From positions 1,074,399 through 1,138,398 of the forward strand of contig NGZR01000007.1 of the NCBI GenBank assembly GCA_002197995.1: a stretch of DNA of 64,000 nucleotides, in the 5' to 3' direction. The stretch comes from Gaeumannomyces sp. JS-464 (Eukaryota > Ascomycota > Sordariomycetes > Magnaporthales > Magnaporthaceae). The notes beneath the pieces are model-generated. The model was given only the letters and a program-made list of their open reading frames with translations, did no database searches and was not told the origin of the DNA. Below are positions 34,090-46,382 of the stretch, one piece after another (the first letter of the stretch is position 1; the number at the start of each line of letters is the position of its first letter). A program made the translations under genes and the position numbers.

Positions 34090-35026
34090 ATGGCTAGGCG
34101 CAACGGGCGCAATAGTAATGGGGCTGGTCCTCATCATCGGAACGGCAACGGCAACAACAACAACAACCGCAACAACCGCAACGGCAACTACAACAGCCGC
34201 AACAACAACAACAACAACAACAACAACAACGGCAACTACAACAACGGCAACAATAACGGAAATAACAACAGCCGTAACAAGAACCGCAACAACAATAACA
34301 ACAACCGTAAAAACAACGGCAACAACGGAAATATCCCAACTGGAATCCCTTCGCCAATCTTTATCCATTCCCACAGCCTCCTAATGGCGGCAACGCGCCA
34401 CCGCTGGCAACGCCGAAGGTGTGTAGATACAATCCATGCACCAAGGGAAACTGCCAGTGGGCGCACGCACCCGGCCAGCAGGCCAACCCCCAGGGGCCCG
34501 CTGGCAGAGCTACCAGCAGCAACAGCAAGGCGGCAATGGCAGCAATGGCGGCCACGCGGCGCTCCTGGCAAAGATGAGCATGTGCAGGCACAATCCATGC
34601 ACCAAGAGAAACTGCCGGTGGGTGCACGCGCCTGGCCAGCGGCCGGGGCCCCCTGGGCAGAACAACCAGCAGAACCCATTCTTGAACGGCTGGCAGAACG
34701 CCCAGGGCCAGCCCGGTATTCCAGTACAGTGGCAGATGCCGCAGCAGCAGCAGCAACAACAACAACAACAACAGCAACAAGGGTACTGGTGCTACATGCC
34801 AGCCCCAGTCTTCAGCCCGGCAAACCCGCCGCCACGAGGACCGTTCTTCGTCGACGGCGACGGCGACGCCATCATGTGCCAGTGCGTCGGTCACCCTGAG
34901 AACCCTTCGTTCTGCTGCCGGGACCACTACGCGGCGATGTGCGGCAGCATCCCGTCCCTGGAGAGGACCACCAAGGCTGTGACCGATTACTCGGCCGATC
35001 TCTACAAACTTATGGGCATGGCTTAG
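34090..35026 (+). CDS. Asn/Gln-rich protein with two CCCH zinc fingers, with two frame breaks
   Basis: It starts MARRNGRNSNG at 34090 and stops at 35024-35026. A long Asn/Gly/Arg tract is followed by NWNPFANLYPFPQPP, then two near-identical fingers: VCRYNPCTKGNCQWAHAPG and MCRHNPCTKRNCRWVHAPG, both C-x4-C-x4-C-x3-H. That spacing is close to the Nab2-like C-x5-C-x4-6-C-x3-H fingers that bind poly(A) RNA. A Gln run follows (about 34741-34780), and the C-terminus has AIMCQCVGHPENPSFCCRDH. The three parts lie in three frames: the Asn tract in frame 1, finger 1 in frame 3 and finger 2 onward in frame 2. One missing base near 34325-34340 and one near 34490-34502 would join them; no intron with consistent phase was found. 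An RNA-binding role is inference. Confidence 0.62.
34137..34325 (+). repeat. Degenerate AAC trinucleotide repeat
   Basis: Runs of AAC interspersed with GGC/CGC encode the Asn/Gly/Arg tract of the CCCH protein. The other frames of the repeat would give Thr or Gln, so any indel changes the homopolymer type without making a stop. Confidence 0.85.
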
Positions 35027-38000
35027 GCCACGCCTCCCGCAACCTAGGGTTTTGTGTGGGGATATTGTAACGGCTCCGTTGGTTCGGGTGCGAAAAGTCG
35101 TTCTAGATTGATTAGGATTGGCCTTTTTTTGTTTCTTTTTGCTACTTCTTGTTATAATTGGGAGCGGGGGTATAGAGATATCAAATTGATTGTTTTCTGG
35201 TCTCCGTAAGTGTATTGTTTCTTGTTTCTACTAGTGAGGTGGTTTTGGGTGCAAGGTACGTGTCGTGCAAATTCCAGCATCACAGATTCGACGATTCCAA
35301 TTTGGCGGCTTAAGATCACGTGAGGAAATGGATGCTCGCTGGATTTGGGTGGCCGGAAAGCAACGTCAGCTGACAGCAGGAAACCTAAACCTCTCTGTTC
35401 CCCGCCATTGCCAACACCCGCGACTTCGCCCGAGACTGGCAGGAAGCGTCCGTACGCACGTATCTATTTCTTCCCACCGATTGCCAGTCGGCTCCGCGCA
35501 TCCGTACCACAATTGCCGCACGGGCAGGCAGCTGTCATTAACCCACGTCGGACCTTTTGATCTGCTACTCGCGCCTCTCGTTCTGGCCCACCTCGCTGAG
35601 CATGGCCGGGCCGGCTCCATGCCGAGATCGCCTCGAGCACACCTCACCTACTACCAGCTCGATTCCCTGTGAACCGCCCGAGTCACTTGAGAAAGCATGC
35701 TGGCCTGGCTCCCAAACCATTCCTCACGGGATCTTGATCCCGGCTCGACAACACGGAATGCGGGGAACCGGTTCTTGAATTCCCGTGCTGCTGGTGGGGT
35801 CCAGGTAGGTGTCCATATGCCTCGGGCAGGGAGGGGCGCATCTCACACAGCGCAAACGTCGCCGAAATCATGACAGCAAACGGCCGGATCCGTGCCACCA
35901 GGGGTCTATAATGGCTTGTCCGGTCTATTTGGAGGTGACAGTGGCCTTTTAGGCACTCGCGCAGTCGGCTGGAGCGGCTACCGCTGTTCGTCCAGCATCC
36001 CTCCATGCAATGCTGGCCCTCATCCGATTCGGATTCGACGGAGATGCATAACCTACCTACCTAGACACTTCCTGGGTGCCTCCGTACCAAAATTGGTTGC
36101 ACCTGAGCGGTCGGAACGACATTATCAACACAGATCTTGCCCCCGTTGACGGATCACAATATCGACCTGCCACGCGTTCCCGGGGATCGGGCCGGGGCTT
36201 GCTCCACAGCCATAGCGTCTTGCGGCTCAAGTAGATGGCCGGTTGAAAGTCAAGGGCTTCGCGGTCGACTGAGGCCGCAAGCCTTAATACTAACTTGAAC
36301 TGCCAGGCTACCAGGGACGGATGGATGTTTCACGTGGATTCTGGCAAAGACTTTCCGCCTTCCTCTGGTCACTTGGTCGTCACTGGGGGCTGTCCAACGA
36401 GTGGCGACTGTGGTTGAATGCACTGGGGATGTCTGGTCTCGACTGGTCGCAGCGACTGGAGGCGCACGAGATGATTGCGTGGGATGTGGGATGGGACGCG
36501 CACCGAGGCGGGCAGCACTGGACTTGCAAATCGTAACATTGCATGATATCATAGGTAGTTTTGGTGGGTGCGCGTCCATCTCTCTTCCCGACTGCATCAT
36601 GAAGAGGTGCGGACAGGAAGGCTGGGTCATGGAGCCAGGGTTGCGCGACGTGACGTCGCCCGGCTCTCATCAGGGACGCCTTGCCTTATCCGGTGGCCGT
36701 TGCTTGCCGATGTTCACAGAGGGGACTCTGAACTTCTGCAAGCCGGCGTGAGAAAAGAAAAAGAAAAAGAAAAAAAGGAGACGAAGGGATGAGGAGGGTG
36801 GGGAAAAGGGAGAACAAAGGAAAGGAAGGCATGGCATCAATCGGGTACGGATGGCGGCTGACCTTCTGTCTTGTTCGTCCATCCTACACGGTGGTCCAAG
36901 TTGGGCCTAATTGGGCCGTCGAGGGACATCCCACCTTTCACTGGCGCTTCGAGCTCTATGCGCTGCTCGGCTTGCTGGCATGGTTCCTTTGAATGGAAAG
37001 CAGACAAAGGAACACGCCCGCACGCTTGCTCTCGCATCGGAGCTAGGGCGGGAGCGGGAAGCGCACTGCAGCAACCTCATCGACTCGATCGCTCGCCGAT
37101 TGCCTCGATGGGCCTGTCCGATTGCTCCCGGCGTCAAGAGCAAGCTGTTCAACACACGACGTCAACGCGCACCGGTAGCAGTGCGATCGGATCGGCTGGA
37201 CGAGTAACTGCCGAGGCAAGCTTGGTATTGTGTGTCTAGAGCGCGTGGATTTCTCCAGGTTGTGGGAACAGGTGCCTAGAGGTACACTGCCTGTCACCCA
37301 AGGAGCGACCCTCGAGCCTCGGTTCGCCACTGGAAAAGCTCATTTGCGCCGCGCTCGAGCATCGCCGCACAAGCGCGGGCAGGTTGCCGTAAAGACAGCA
37401 TCCATCCTGCAGTGCGTTGCGTGCAGAACTCAGTCGCTTGTGGGCTTGGCTTGCGGGTGTCTTTGGGGAACCTAGACCGCGTACAGCCGTTTGACCAACG
37501 AGTGCACGCGACAGCCAGCCTTCCTGACTGAGGTGGACGCAGCAGCCTTGTTCCAAGCTTCATCCCATCCGCGCCGACAACCGCCTGGCAAAATCAGCAC
37601 CGCACGCGCTCCTCTCCGCGCGCTTCCCATCAATGTGCCCACACCATATCATCGTCCGCGGCAGATCATCTTCGGATTACTCCTAGAAAAGGCAACTCAA
37701 AAACGCCCGCCGTATTTCGCGACGGACTGCAGATTACCAACAGATGGCGGCAAAGCTTGCCACGCCATTCCGCTTACCCAACTGAGATGTCGCGCCATCC
37801 CGACCCCCGAATCTGAGAGCATTCGCCATCTGCTCCGATTGACCCGCCAGTTGAGCTGTCCTGCCTGTCCTGCCCGAACCACGGCAGACTCGGGTCTCGC
37901 ATCCCGTCAGCCACCAAAATCGTGCGTCTTGCTTTCGGCCTTCTCTCTGGCGATAATAAAAAAATAAAAAAATAAAAAGGGACGCGCGGCGGAGGGCCGG

Positions 38001-38337
38001 GTTTTGGTACCCGTTACGTTAGTTTCCGCCACATTCTGCCAACAGGCAAAGCGAGCAGCGACCTCTTTTAGGCTGGATCTGGGTGTGGACTGGTCGCAGT
38101 GCGCCAGCGGGCTGTCGACGCATCTTGTCAGCAGCTTGGGTGTGGGCGGCCACTGAAACACGAGCCCTCCAGCGAAGGCGACAGCGGGTCCGCAGCGCAG
38201 CTGCAGCAAGGCTGGAGGACAGCATCCTTGTCTGCTCGGCTAAGGTCCCCCTTGACCAGCACTAAAACTCAAAATCCGAATCTCGTGGAGCCACAGCCAT
38301 GGACCTCAAACCACGTTATCGTCCTCACAATGCTGCA
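35027..38337. other. Long intergenic region, about 3.3 kb
   Basis: No supported gene on either strand. It contains 3' UTR sequence after 35027, a purine-rich AAAAAG/AAAG run at about 36751-36780, and the promoter/leader of the CTK1-type kinase before 38338. Confidence 0.45.
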
Positions 38338-41300
38338 ATGCCCGACGACGGCCGCACCAGCACCAACGGTGACGAGCGCAGCGACCGACGCCTGAGGCAT
38401 GACAGAGGCATGAATCCGGCGCGTAGATCCCCATCGCCCCCGCCCCCCTTCGCCGCCGATTTGACCCAACGCCCTCGCGAGAGCCGCCGGAAGCCGACCA
38501 GGGCTCGCTCCCTCACGCGGCCCGACACCACCACGACGCCCACCCCCGACTCGAGGCCCGGGACCTCGACTGGCCCCATCCCCGCCCGACCCCCAGCGAC
38601 ACCAGCGCCGCAAGTCGCGGGGCCGGAGTCGAGATCGCCCGCGCCGCCCAGAGAGGCCGCGCTCCCGCCCTCCCCGCGGCGACCCTCGCGACCTGCCTGA
38701 CCATCCATCCTCCATCGAGCCCGTCCCGACCGCTCACGCCAGGAACAGCACCCCAGGGACAAGGAACGCCGTCAATCTGCCGCCAGAGACCCTGCACATC
38801 GCACAGTCGGCTCGCCGCCCCCGTCGTCCTCTAAACGGCCGCGGAGCCCCGGCCCTCCGCCATTCACAGACCTGGATCCGTTGGCGAAGAGACCTCGCTA
38901 CGACGGCCACAGCCCCCATCGCCCTGACCAATCCTATCAAGATCAGCAGCAGCACACCCAATACCCTGATCAGCGACGCGGAGGCCGTCGGGACGAGGGA
39001 CCTCGGCACCCAGACTCGCCCTTTGGCCGTCGACGCTCGCTGTCACCTGAACGCGACCCCCGACGCGACAAGCGACCCAAGAAGAAAAAGAAGAAGAACA
39101 AAAATCGTCGCGGTCGATCAAGATCCCTAGGCCCGAGAGGCAGAGACGGGGGCCCACCGCCCCGCGACCCGCGTGACCAAGCGCGACCGCCTGGCCCCTA
39201 TCCGCGGAGGGACTCTCCCCTGGGCAGAGGAGGCTACTCGCGCTCACCACCACCCCCGGGGTCGCGACGGCCATCATTTTCCCGCGGCCGCTCCCCACTC
39301 TCACCTAGACGAGCCGGCGGCGGAGGCGAGCGACCCCGACTTCATCTTCTCTCGACGCCCAGTCCCGTGACCGAAACTCGCCTGACAGAGACCACCATCA
39401 CCCCGACACGCAGCGCAGGCACCACCATCAGGGCGAGACCCGGTCTCCACCGCCGCCGCGGCGCGAGCGGGAGCGTGATCGGGAACGCGAGCCTAGAGGC
39501 AAAAAGGGCAGGAATCGTGAAGAGCGATCCTCCCGCAAGTCCCAGCCGCAGGTCTCAGGCGCTAACAGTATCGAGGTCAACATGTCGGCCAGAGGTGGAG
39601 GGTACCGGGGCGGCTACAACTCGGGCGGCGGGTATCCCATGAAGGGTTCCTACAGTCAGGGGATGCCGTCCCACCACCAAGACCCCAGGCGGTTTTCTCA
39701 CTCATCGGGCCACGCCACTCCTAATTCCTCCTTCCATGGATCGCCACCACCACCACAGTCGCCCTACGGCGGGAGCCAGACTTGGGGCAACCATCAACCA
39801 CAACAACAACAACAGTATGCATCACCGAGGTAAGCCATCAGATATGATATATACCTGCATCCGGTCCTTTCGCTGGCGCGTTTCAATATTTCCCTCCTGC
39901 CTTCGTGAAGCAAGTGAGTCAAGGCTGATTATTAACATGGCCTGTTCAGCCAATACCCTCCCCAATACCCTCAAGGCGGAGGAGGCTACACCCCGACGGG
40001 TCCGCATGGCCAGTTTCATCAAGCCAATTCCCCTTCGTACGGTCCGCCGTCAGGACCAAGCCCACAGCATTCCACATACCCACAAGGCCCCGTGCGCGGC
40101 GGCTATAGGAATGGCCCTGGCGGGTTCCGTGGTGGGAACGCCTTCAACAACACCGGACGCGCCGGGTATCGCGGCAATAACTTCAAAAGCACTCACTCAA
40201 ACAGCGCATACACGGCGGCAGCGGCCACACGAGCCCTGCGGCAGCATCCAACAATGGTGATGCGACGGCGGAGCCGCACATGGAGGCGAATGAGCCTCAT
40301 GCGCGACAACCGGAAGCCACAGAGGAAGACAATCCTTTTAGGCCGTCTAAGGACTTGCAGGTCGAGGACACCAGCCCGTCCGCACAGCCTACTGACGATC
40401 CACAGCCGCTTCATCGGCAGCAGGAGGGGTCTCTGGAGCCACAACAGCAGGATCGGGTACAGGAACAAGAACAAGAGCAGCAGCAACAGCAGCAAGATAT
40501 GCCTCCCCCAGCAACGAGACAGCCTCCCACCGGTCCGCAGAACACCAAGATCAAGTTCCAAATGAGGAGCTCCAAAGCACCGGCCACGATGCCCAAACCC
40601 GAGATCTCGTCCAAGTTCAACGCCATCCCACAACAGCAGCAGCAACAGCAGCAACATCAACAGCAGTCACAAAAGCCGCAGTCACAGCGCCCCGAGTCCT
40701 CTAAGAATGATCGAGATTTCCCTCGGAACGCCCCGACAGAGCCCGCGGCGGCGAGGCCTAGACATGACCGCGGGCAACGGCCACCTCACGACGCTCCCCG
40801 ACAGCCCCAGCAGCAGCAACAGCAGCAGGCACCACAGCCCCGATTCAGGATAGTCAAGAAGCTGATGAAGCGCCCTATTCGGAAAGACCCCTTGCCTGCT
40901 GAGCTGGCAACCTCAGAGTCGGTTTTCTATCGCAAGCCCGGAAACGAGTCGGTCGTCGGCTCGGGAACATACGGGAAAGTGTTCAAGGCCATCAATGTGT
41001 ACACCAAGAACCTGGTGGCACTGAAGAGGATCCGCATGGAGGGCGAGCGAGACGGGTTTCCCGTGACTGCAGTGCGCGAGATCAAGCTGCTGCAGTCGCT
41101 CAAGCACATCAATATTGTACAGTTGCAGGAGGTCATGGTGGAGAAGAACGACTGCTTCATGGTGTTTGAGTACCTGTCGCACGACCTGACGGGCCTACTG
41201 AACCACCCCAGCTTTAAGCTGGACGCGGCACAGAAGAAACACCTGGCCAAGCAGATGTTTGAGGGGCTCGACTACCTGCACCGCCGTGGGGTGTTGCACC

Positions 41301-42350
41301 GAGACATCAAGGCGGCCAATATTCTAGTCAGCAACGACGGGGTTCTCAAGCTCGCCGACTTTGGGCTGGCTCGCTTCTATGCGAAGCGTCACCAGCTCGA
41401 TTACACAAATCGCGTCATCACCATCTGGTACCGCTCGCCCGAGCTGCTCCTGGGCGAGACCCGGTACGGCCCGGCCGTCGACATTTGGAGTGCCGCCTGC
41501 GTCATGGTCGAGATCCTGACGCGCTACGCCATCTTTCCAGGCGAGGGCGGCGAGATCAGTCAGCTGGACAAGATCTGGGCTGTCTTGGGCACGCCCAACC
41601 GATCCGAGTGGCCGGGGCTTGTCGACATGCCCTGGTTCGAGTTGCTGCGCCCTTCGTTCCGCCGTCCAAACACCTTTGCAAAGCTGTATCGTGAGCGTCT
41701 AACTCCCGCCGCCTTCACGCTTCTTGAGGCCATGTTCCGTTTCGACCCAATCAGGAGACCGTCAGCCGCCGAGGTCCTGGAGCACCCGTACTTTGCCGAG
41801 GAGAGCCGGCTCCAAGGCAGGCTGTCGAGTAAGCAATTCTTCTTTTCATTTTTTCCTCCACTGACTGCCAATAAACGGTTCAAACATATGCTAACCTCTT
41901 CCGCCCTTGTCCAACAGACTTGCCGCTATCGACGGCGACTGGCACGAGTTTGAGTCGAAGCAGCTCCGTCGCAAGAACGAACAGAAGGAGAAAGAAGCGA
42001 GAAGGGCCGCAAAAGAGAAGGAGAAGGAGAGTGCCAACGGCGGAGATTCGTCGACAGCAGGGGGTAAGGACAATGGCGACAATAGGAAGCGCCCCCACGA
42101 ATCGGCGAGCCACGACCAGCGCCAGCGCGATCCCAAGAGGCAGCACGTGGACGAACGCCCAGCGCAACAGTCAGAGCGGAAGCAACACCCGAGCGATTCG
42201 GCTCAAGCAGAGAAGCGGGAACGGCAGCAATCCAGAGAGGACGATGTAGCCGGCTCGGCAAAGGTTGCTCCTGCTGCCGCACCGAATCCGGAACCGGCGC
42301 CGGGAGATGCGGCCGTGGTGGTTGTGGGCGCGGCGGCAGGCGATGTTTGA
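38338..42350 (+). CDS. ctk1: CTK1/CDK12-type RNA polymerase II CTD kinase, with several frame breaks
   Basis: Two GT-AG introns are clear: 39830-39949 and 41829-41917. The N-terminal half is Arg/Ser/Pro/Gly-rich and disordered (MPDDGRTSTNG start; ATG 38299 is the alternative), then Gln-rich. The kinase domain (about 40917-41800) is intact: GSGTYGKVFKA loop, VALKRI lysine, FPVTAVREIKLL C-helix (PITALRE-like), HRDIKAANIL, LADFGLARFYAK and the TNRVITIWYRSPELLLG activation/P+1 segment. It should phosphorylate Ser2 of the Pol II CTD with a cyclin K-like partner. After the kinase comes a charged helix (DWHEFESKQLRRKNEQKEKE). Frame changes occur at about 38560-38730, 39310-39345, 40195-40215 and 41793-41803. 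At the last one, adding a base restores EEPAPRQAVELAAIDGDW across the intron. Most are of the -1 type. Consensus errors explain this better than a pseudogene. Confidence 0.85.
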
Positions 42351-43646
42351 ACCGTTGCTGCAGTCCCCGGTTGGCGTGACTGGCATGTGAACTGGACTTT
42401 TTGTTGTCGACGTGCCCCGAATGAAGACATTTCTTTCGTATCTATACTATGGCTGGGCAAAAGGGGAGGGAGAGGCTTTTTTTTTTATGCCCATCTTCCT
42501 TTTCAGGTTTTGCCCACGATTAATGTGTGTGGTTGATCAGGTCGCCACTGCGCTGTCCTTGCTGTATCTACCCTTGGAGCAGTAAGCTATGGGTAGGGCT
42601 AGGTGGTTGACGAACGAAAATGAAGGGGAAAAAAAACAAAGATACGTACGAGGTGCCGAAAAGGGAGCAAAAGGGCAGAGAACGGCTTCGGGTGGCTAGC
42701 TCGGTCAGTAGCGTCTTGCATGTTGTACCATAATACACCAGCGGAGAGACCTTTTTATTTTTATTTTCATATATTCGTCATCATCAACCATATTCTCTAA
42801 CTTCAGGCCGAGGACCAGCGTCCTGGTGTTCACTGCCCTAATGTTCCTCACTAGCTCGCCACCACATTTCTAGTCATTGATCATCTAGGTCTAGGGAGAT
42901 ACCCGAGTGGAGACTAGTGTAAAAGACATCTTCATCAAACACACCAGCAGGAACATCGCCCTGGAGAATGTACCCTGGTCCAGTCCGAGAGTGAGGTAAT
43001 AAGGGAAATAGAGAACAAAGAAAATTCGATCGAGTCTGTCTCGTGCTACCTAGGTAGATTGTATCCTTTAGTCATCCAGGAAAGAAGACAAATGAAAATC
43101 GTGCTCGAAACGCCGCTAAAATAAAAACGACAATTTGACGTTGTGAGTACAAAATGGGGTATGATGTGTTGCGTTGCGTTGCGTTTAGGCCCAAAAACCA
43201 AAGAAGCATGTGAAGAAACCAAAAGCCAAGAAACGCCCGCTCCTGTCAAAAAAGATGAACAAATAAAACAAAAAGGAGAAAAAAAAAAAAAAAAAAGTAA
43301 AAGAGTGCCCTCTTCCGTTGTGCCGCCAAGGACGACAAGCATGGAATGGAATCGTACATCCGAATAAAGAAAGAAGACCCCTACCGTTTATTCTTTTCCC
43401 CTCTCATGGCGTCGTAGTAATACAGGTCGGGGTGCCGGCTGTGGCTTGGCCGACGTGAGGAATTAGTGTGGCGTGGCGTGGTTGGTGTGGGTTGCGCCAA
43501 GGGGGAGGCTGTGCCCTAAGTTGTAGTAAATGGTTGGGTGTTGTGTTGTGTTTGTGGAGGAGGCATGGAGGCCTTCGCATAAGCCGACTCAGCTCAGCTT
43601 CGGCTTTTTTCTCGTCTCGGGAGAAATAATCCCACAGATGGCGGAA
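42351..43646. other. Convergent intergenic region
   Basis: 3' flanks of the CTK1-type gene (plus) and the CFEM-like gene (minus). AT-richer than the surroundings, with an A-run near 43280-43297. No gene seen. Confidence 0.5.
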
Positions 43647-46382
43647 TCACCCCACTTTCAGGAACAGGTCTTCCCCGCGTCGGGTAGGCGTCAGCTTGGG
43701 CTCCCAGCCGGGAGTCGCCGGCAGGCGCATGTTGTCCTTGTTCTGCGGCACCTCGACGGTTGTGACTCCGAGCTTCTGCTGCGGCTGCTCGCGCTTCCAC
43801 TGGGACCGGGCCCCCATGAACTCGCCCTTGTCTGCGGTAGCGCCCAGGCTCAGGTCCGCCGCCTTGTCGGCCCCGACCCGCTCGGCGGGCAGCGTATTGC
43901 CCACGCTGCCGACCGTGTTGAAGCTGTCTGGGGACTTGGGGTGGTTGCGATTGCTGCTCCCGCTCCTGCTGCTGGTGTAAGGGCTGCTGCTGCTGGCATC
44001 GCTGTAGGGGTTGCCGTAGTCGGCCGCTGCCGGTGATTTCCGCCCCGCAAGGTCACGGTTGGTAAAAGGGCTGCCGTAGTTGGTCCCGACGGCGCTGGCT
44101 CCCTGCTGTTGCGCACGCGGGCCGCTACCCGTCAAGCTGCGCCCCACTGCCTGGCCCGCCACAGGGGACTTCGTAGGCTCGGGGAGGCCGCCTAGTGTTG
44201 GGCTCGGCTGGCCGGGTGGTGATAGTGGCATTTTTGCCTGCTGTTGCTGGTGTAGCTGACGCTGCTCCGGCGTCATGCTCCTTCGTATATCCCTGCGCGG
44301 GATTGCGGGGTAGGCAACAGGCGAGACGCCCGGAGATACGGGTGACTTCTTCCTCTCCGGGCTTGCCGACGGCAGTTTCGCGACGGCCCCGGCTGGCTCG
44401 AGAGATCGTTGTTCATGGCCAGCATCTTGGCATAGGCTGATTTGGGAAACGGCGGCATCGGAGGGACCGGATTCTCAGGGTCAGGAAGCTTCGACTGTGG
44501 CGGGGTCATGGGGGAGTAGACGCTAGAGCTCGCGCTCAGCTCCTCCTTGTTATGGCCCTTGGCGCCCCGGTCGAGGTTGATGGGCGACCCCAGTCTCCGA
44601 GGCACGTTGAGCGGCGCAACCGCGGCCGACGCAACCTGGACCCCATTGGCCCCTCGGGCCGCGGGGCGTTGCCGCCCTTGAGCGTCGACCGGCGCCTCCA
44701 GTTGCCCCATTTGTCAGCCACGTAGTACGTCGTCGCCGAGTGAGGGTCGCCAGGCGGCGGCCGCCAGATCTGCGCCCCGTCCGCCTCGGCCTCTTCCTCT
44801 CCATCCTCGGCGAACTCGGTCACATCGCTATCCCTGCTTGGCGGGATGGCTAGCGTGAGCGTGGGCCGGATACTCCCAGACGGGGAGCCCGTCCACCCTC
44901 GCGAAAACTGCCCTTGCTCGTGTTGCGGTGGTGTGAACTGCAGCGACTGTCGTTTCGCCGTTGCTGCCGCCGCCGGGATCGCGGCGGACGCGTAGAGTGG
45001 CCCTGCCGGCTGAAATCGGCCGGCGATGATGTCCGGGGAGAGCGCCATCCCAATGTTCCCCTCCGCTCGAGGCTGAGCGCCGCCCACAATGGTCTCGTAC
45101 GGCCTCGGCGCCCATGCGTCATCAGTGCCGCCTCCTACGCCCATGGGCCTCGAGATCTGCATGCTCTGCGGCCGCGAGCCGTTCTGGCTGTTGCCCTTGT
45201 TACTTCCCCCTCGGCTCCACGAGTCCCGGAGTCGGGCGAAGGCGCCGCCGGCGCCGCCACCGCCACCGCTGGGTCCGCCACGGTTGTCGTAAAATGACGA
45301 CCTAACTGCGTTCTCCCCGTTCTGCAGCCGGTCCCGTCTCCGCCGCCTAGCAAGAAACGCCAGGACCATCAGCAGAAACACACCGGCCACGGCGCCGACC
45401 GTGATACCAGCAACCTGACCTCCGTTCAGCCTGGCCATCCCTGAGGTCTGGTTGGGTGCCGCCACAGGGGTTGCCGAGGCGTCCGGCGGGACTGGGGTGT
45501 TTGTGATCGTCTGCGAGGTATATGAACTCGGGTTTGGAGTTTCCTTGGTTGAAGTTTCCCTAGGTGCCGTTATTAAGGTGGTTGGAAGAGACGAGAAGCC
45601 GGTGCTTGAAGTTTGTGTTGTCGTTAGAGAGCCGGAGGAAGTTGTAGAGGAGGTCACGGAAGAGGTGATTGACGAGGTTGATGAGGAGGTTACCGAGGAG
45701 GTCGCTGAGGAGGTTGTCGAAGTCGAGGACGTCGTCGAAGAAGTCCTCAAAGAAGTCGTTGAAGAAGCCGTCGAAGAAGTCGTTGAAAAAGCTCTCGAGG
45801 AAGTTCTCGAAGAAGTTCGCAAAGAAGTTCGCAAAGAAGTTCTCAAAGAAGTCCTCGAGGAATCGGTTGAGGAAGCCGGCGGCGTAAACGTGCGCGTCTG
45901 CGCAACCGTGGTTGCCACGATGACCCTTTGCGTCGGCACAGCAAAGCCGGCCACCGTGTGGCATACCGAGTATGCCCCAGTAACTGAAGCCGCTGGGGTG
46001 ATTGTTAGTATATACCGCCCCTTGGAGGAGGGGGAACAGGAGTGCACTTACGTGGCACTGGATCACCCGCGCAACGGCCACCGTTCATCTCGGCCGCCAT
46101 GCACTGGACCGCGCCCTCACCGAAGGTGGCTCCGGTCGAGCCGTACCTAACACATAGGCACTCGAGGGACGGGTTGGCGCCGCACGCATCCAGGAATCTG
46201 TTGTTCTCTATAAAAGCCTGGTAGCAGCCCTTGGCGCAGGTGGGCACAAAGGTGTTCGCTGCCGCCGCTTCTGGAGCGGCCGCCGAGGCGTCCGCCGCGC
46301 GGACGAACGTCGGTGCTGAGACCCATAGCGAGAGGATGAGACTGAGGACGTCAGGCCTGATCGCCACTGAGCTAGTAGACAT
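43647..46382 (-). CDS. CFEM-like, Ser/Thr-rich single-pass membrane protein, with two frame breaks
   Basis: Two exons (minus): 46382-46052 and 45992-43647, with a 59-bp intron carrying a tactaac branch. Residues 1-29 are a signal peptide. The cysteine domain has eight Cys: VPTCAKGC, FLDAC, SLECLC, AVQC, GGRC and, after the intron, AYSVC. This matches CFEM order, although the Asp before CxC is not at its usual place. A long Ser/Thr region follows with tandem SLRT/SSRT units, then a TM helix (VAGITVGAVAGVFLLMVLAFL), RRRRR, and a cytoplasmic tail. CFEM proteins serve in heme capture, cell-wall function or surface signalling. The tail is split over three frames, with -1 breaks at about 44570-44700 and 44388-44405. 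Joined, it includes GSPINLDRGAKGHNKEEL and KLPSASPERKKSPVSPGV. The exons sum to two bases short of a multiple of three, as two missing bases predict (about 892 aa). Confidence 0.78.

Noticed and set aside
38338..42350. CTK1-type gene as a pseudogene
   Set aside because: All kinase catalytic motifs are intact over 290 residues and the breaks are small indels elsewhere; assembly error is more likely than decay.
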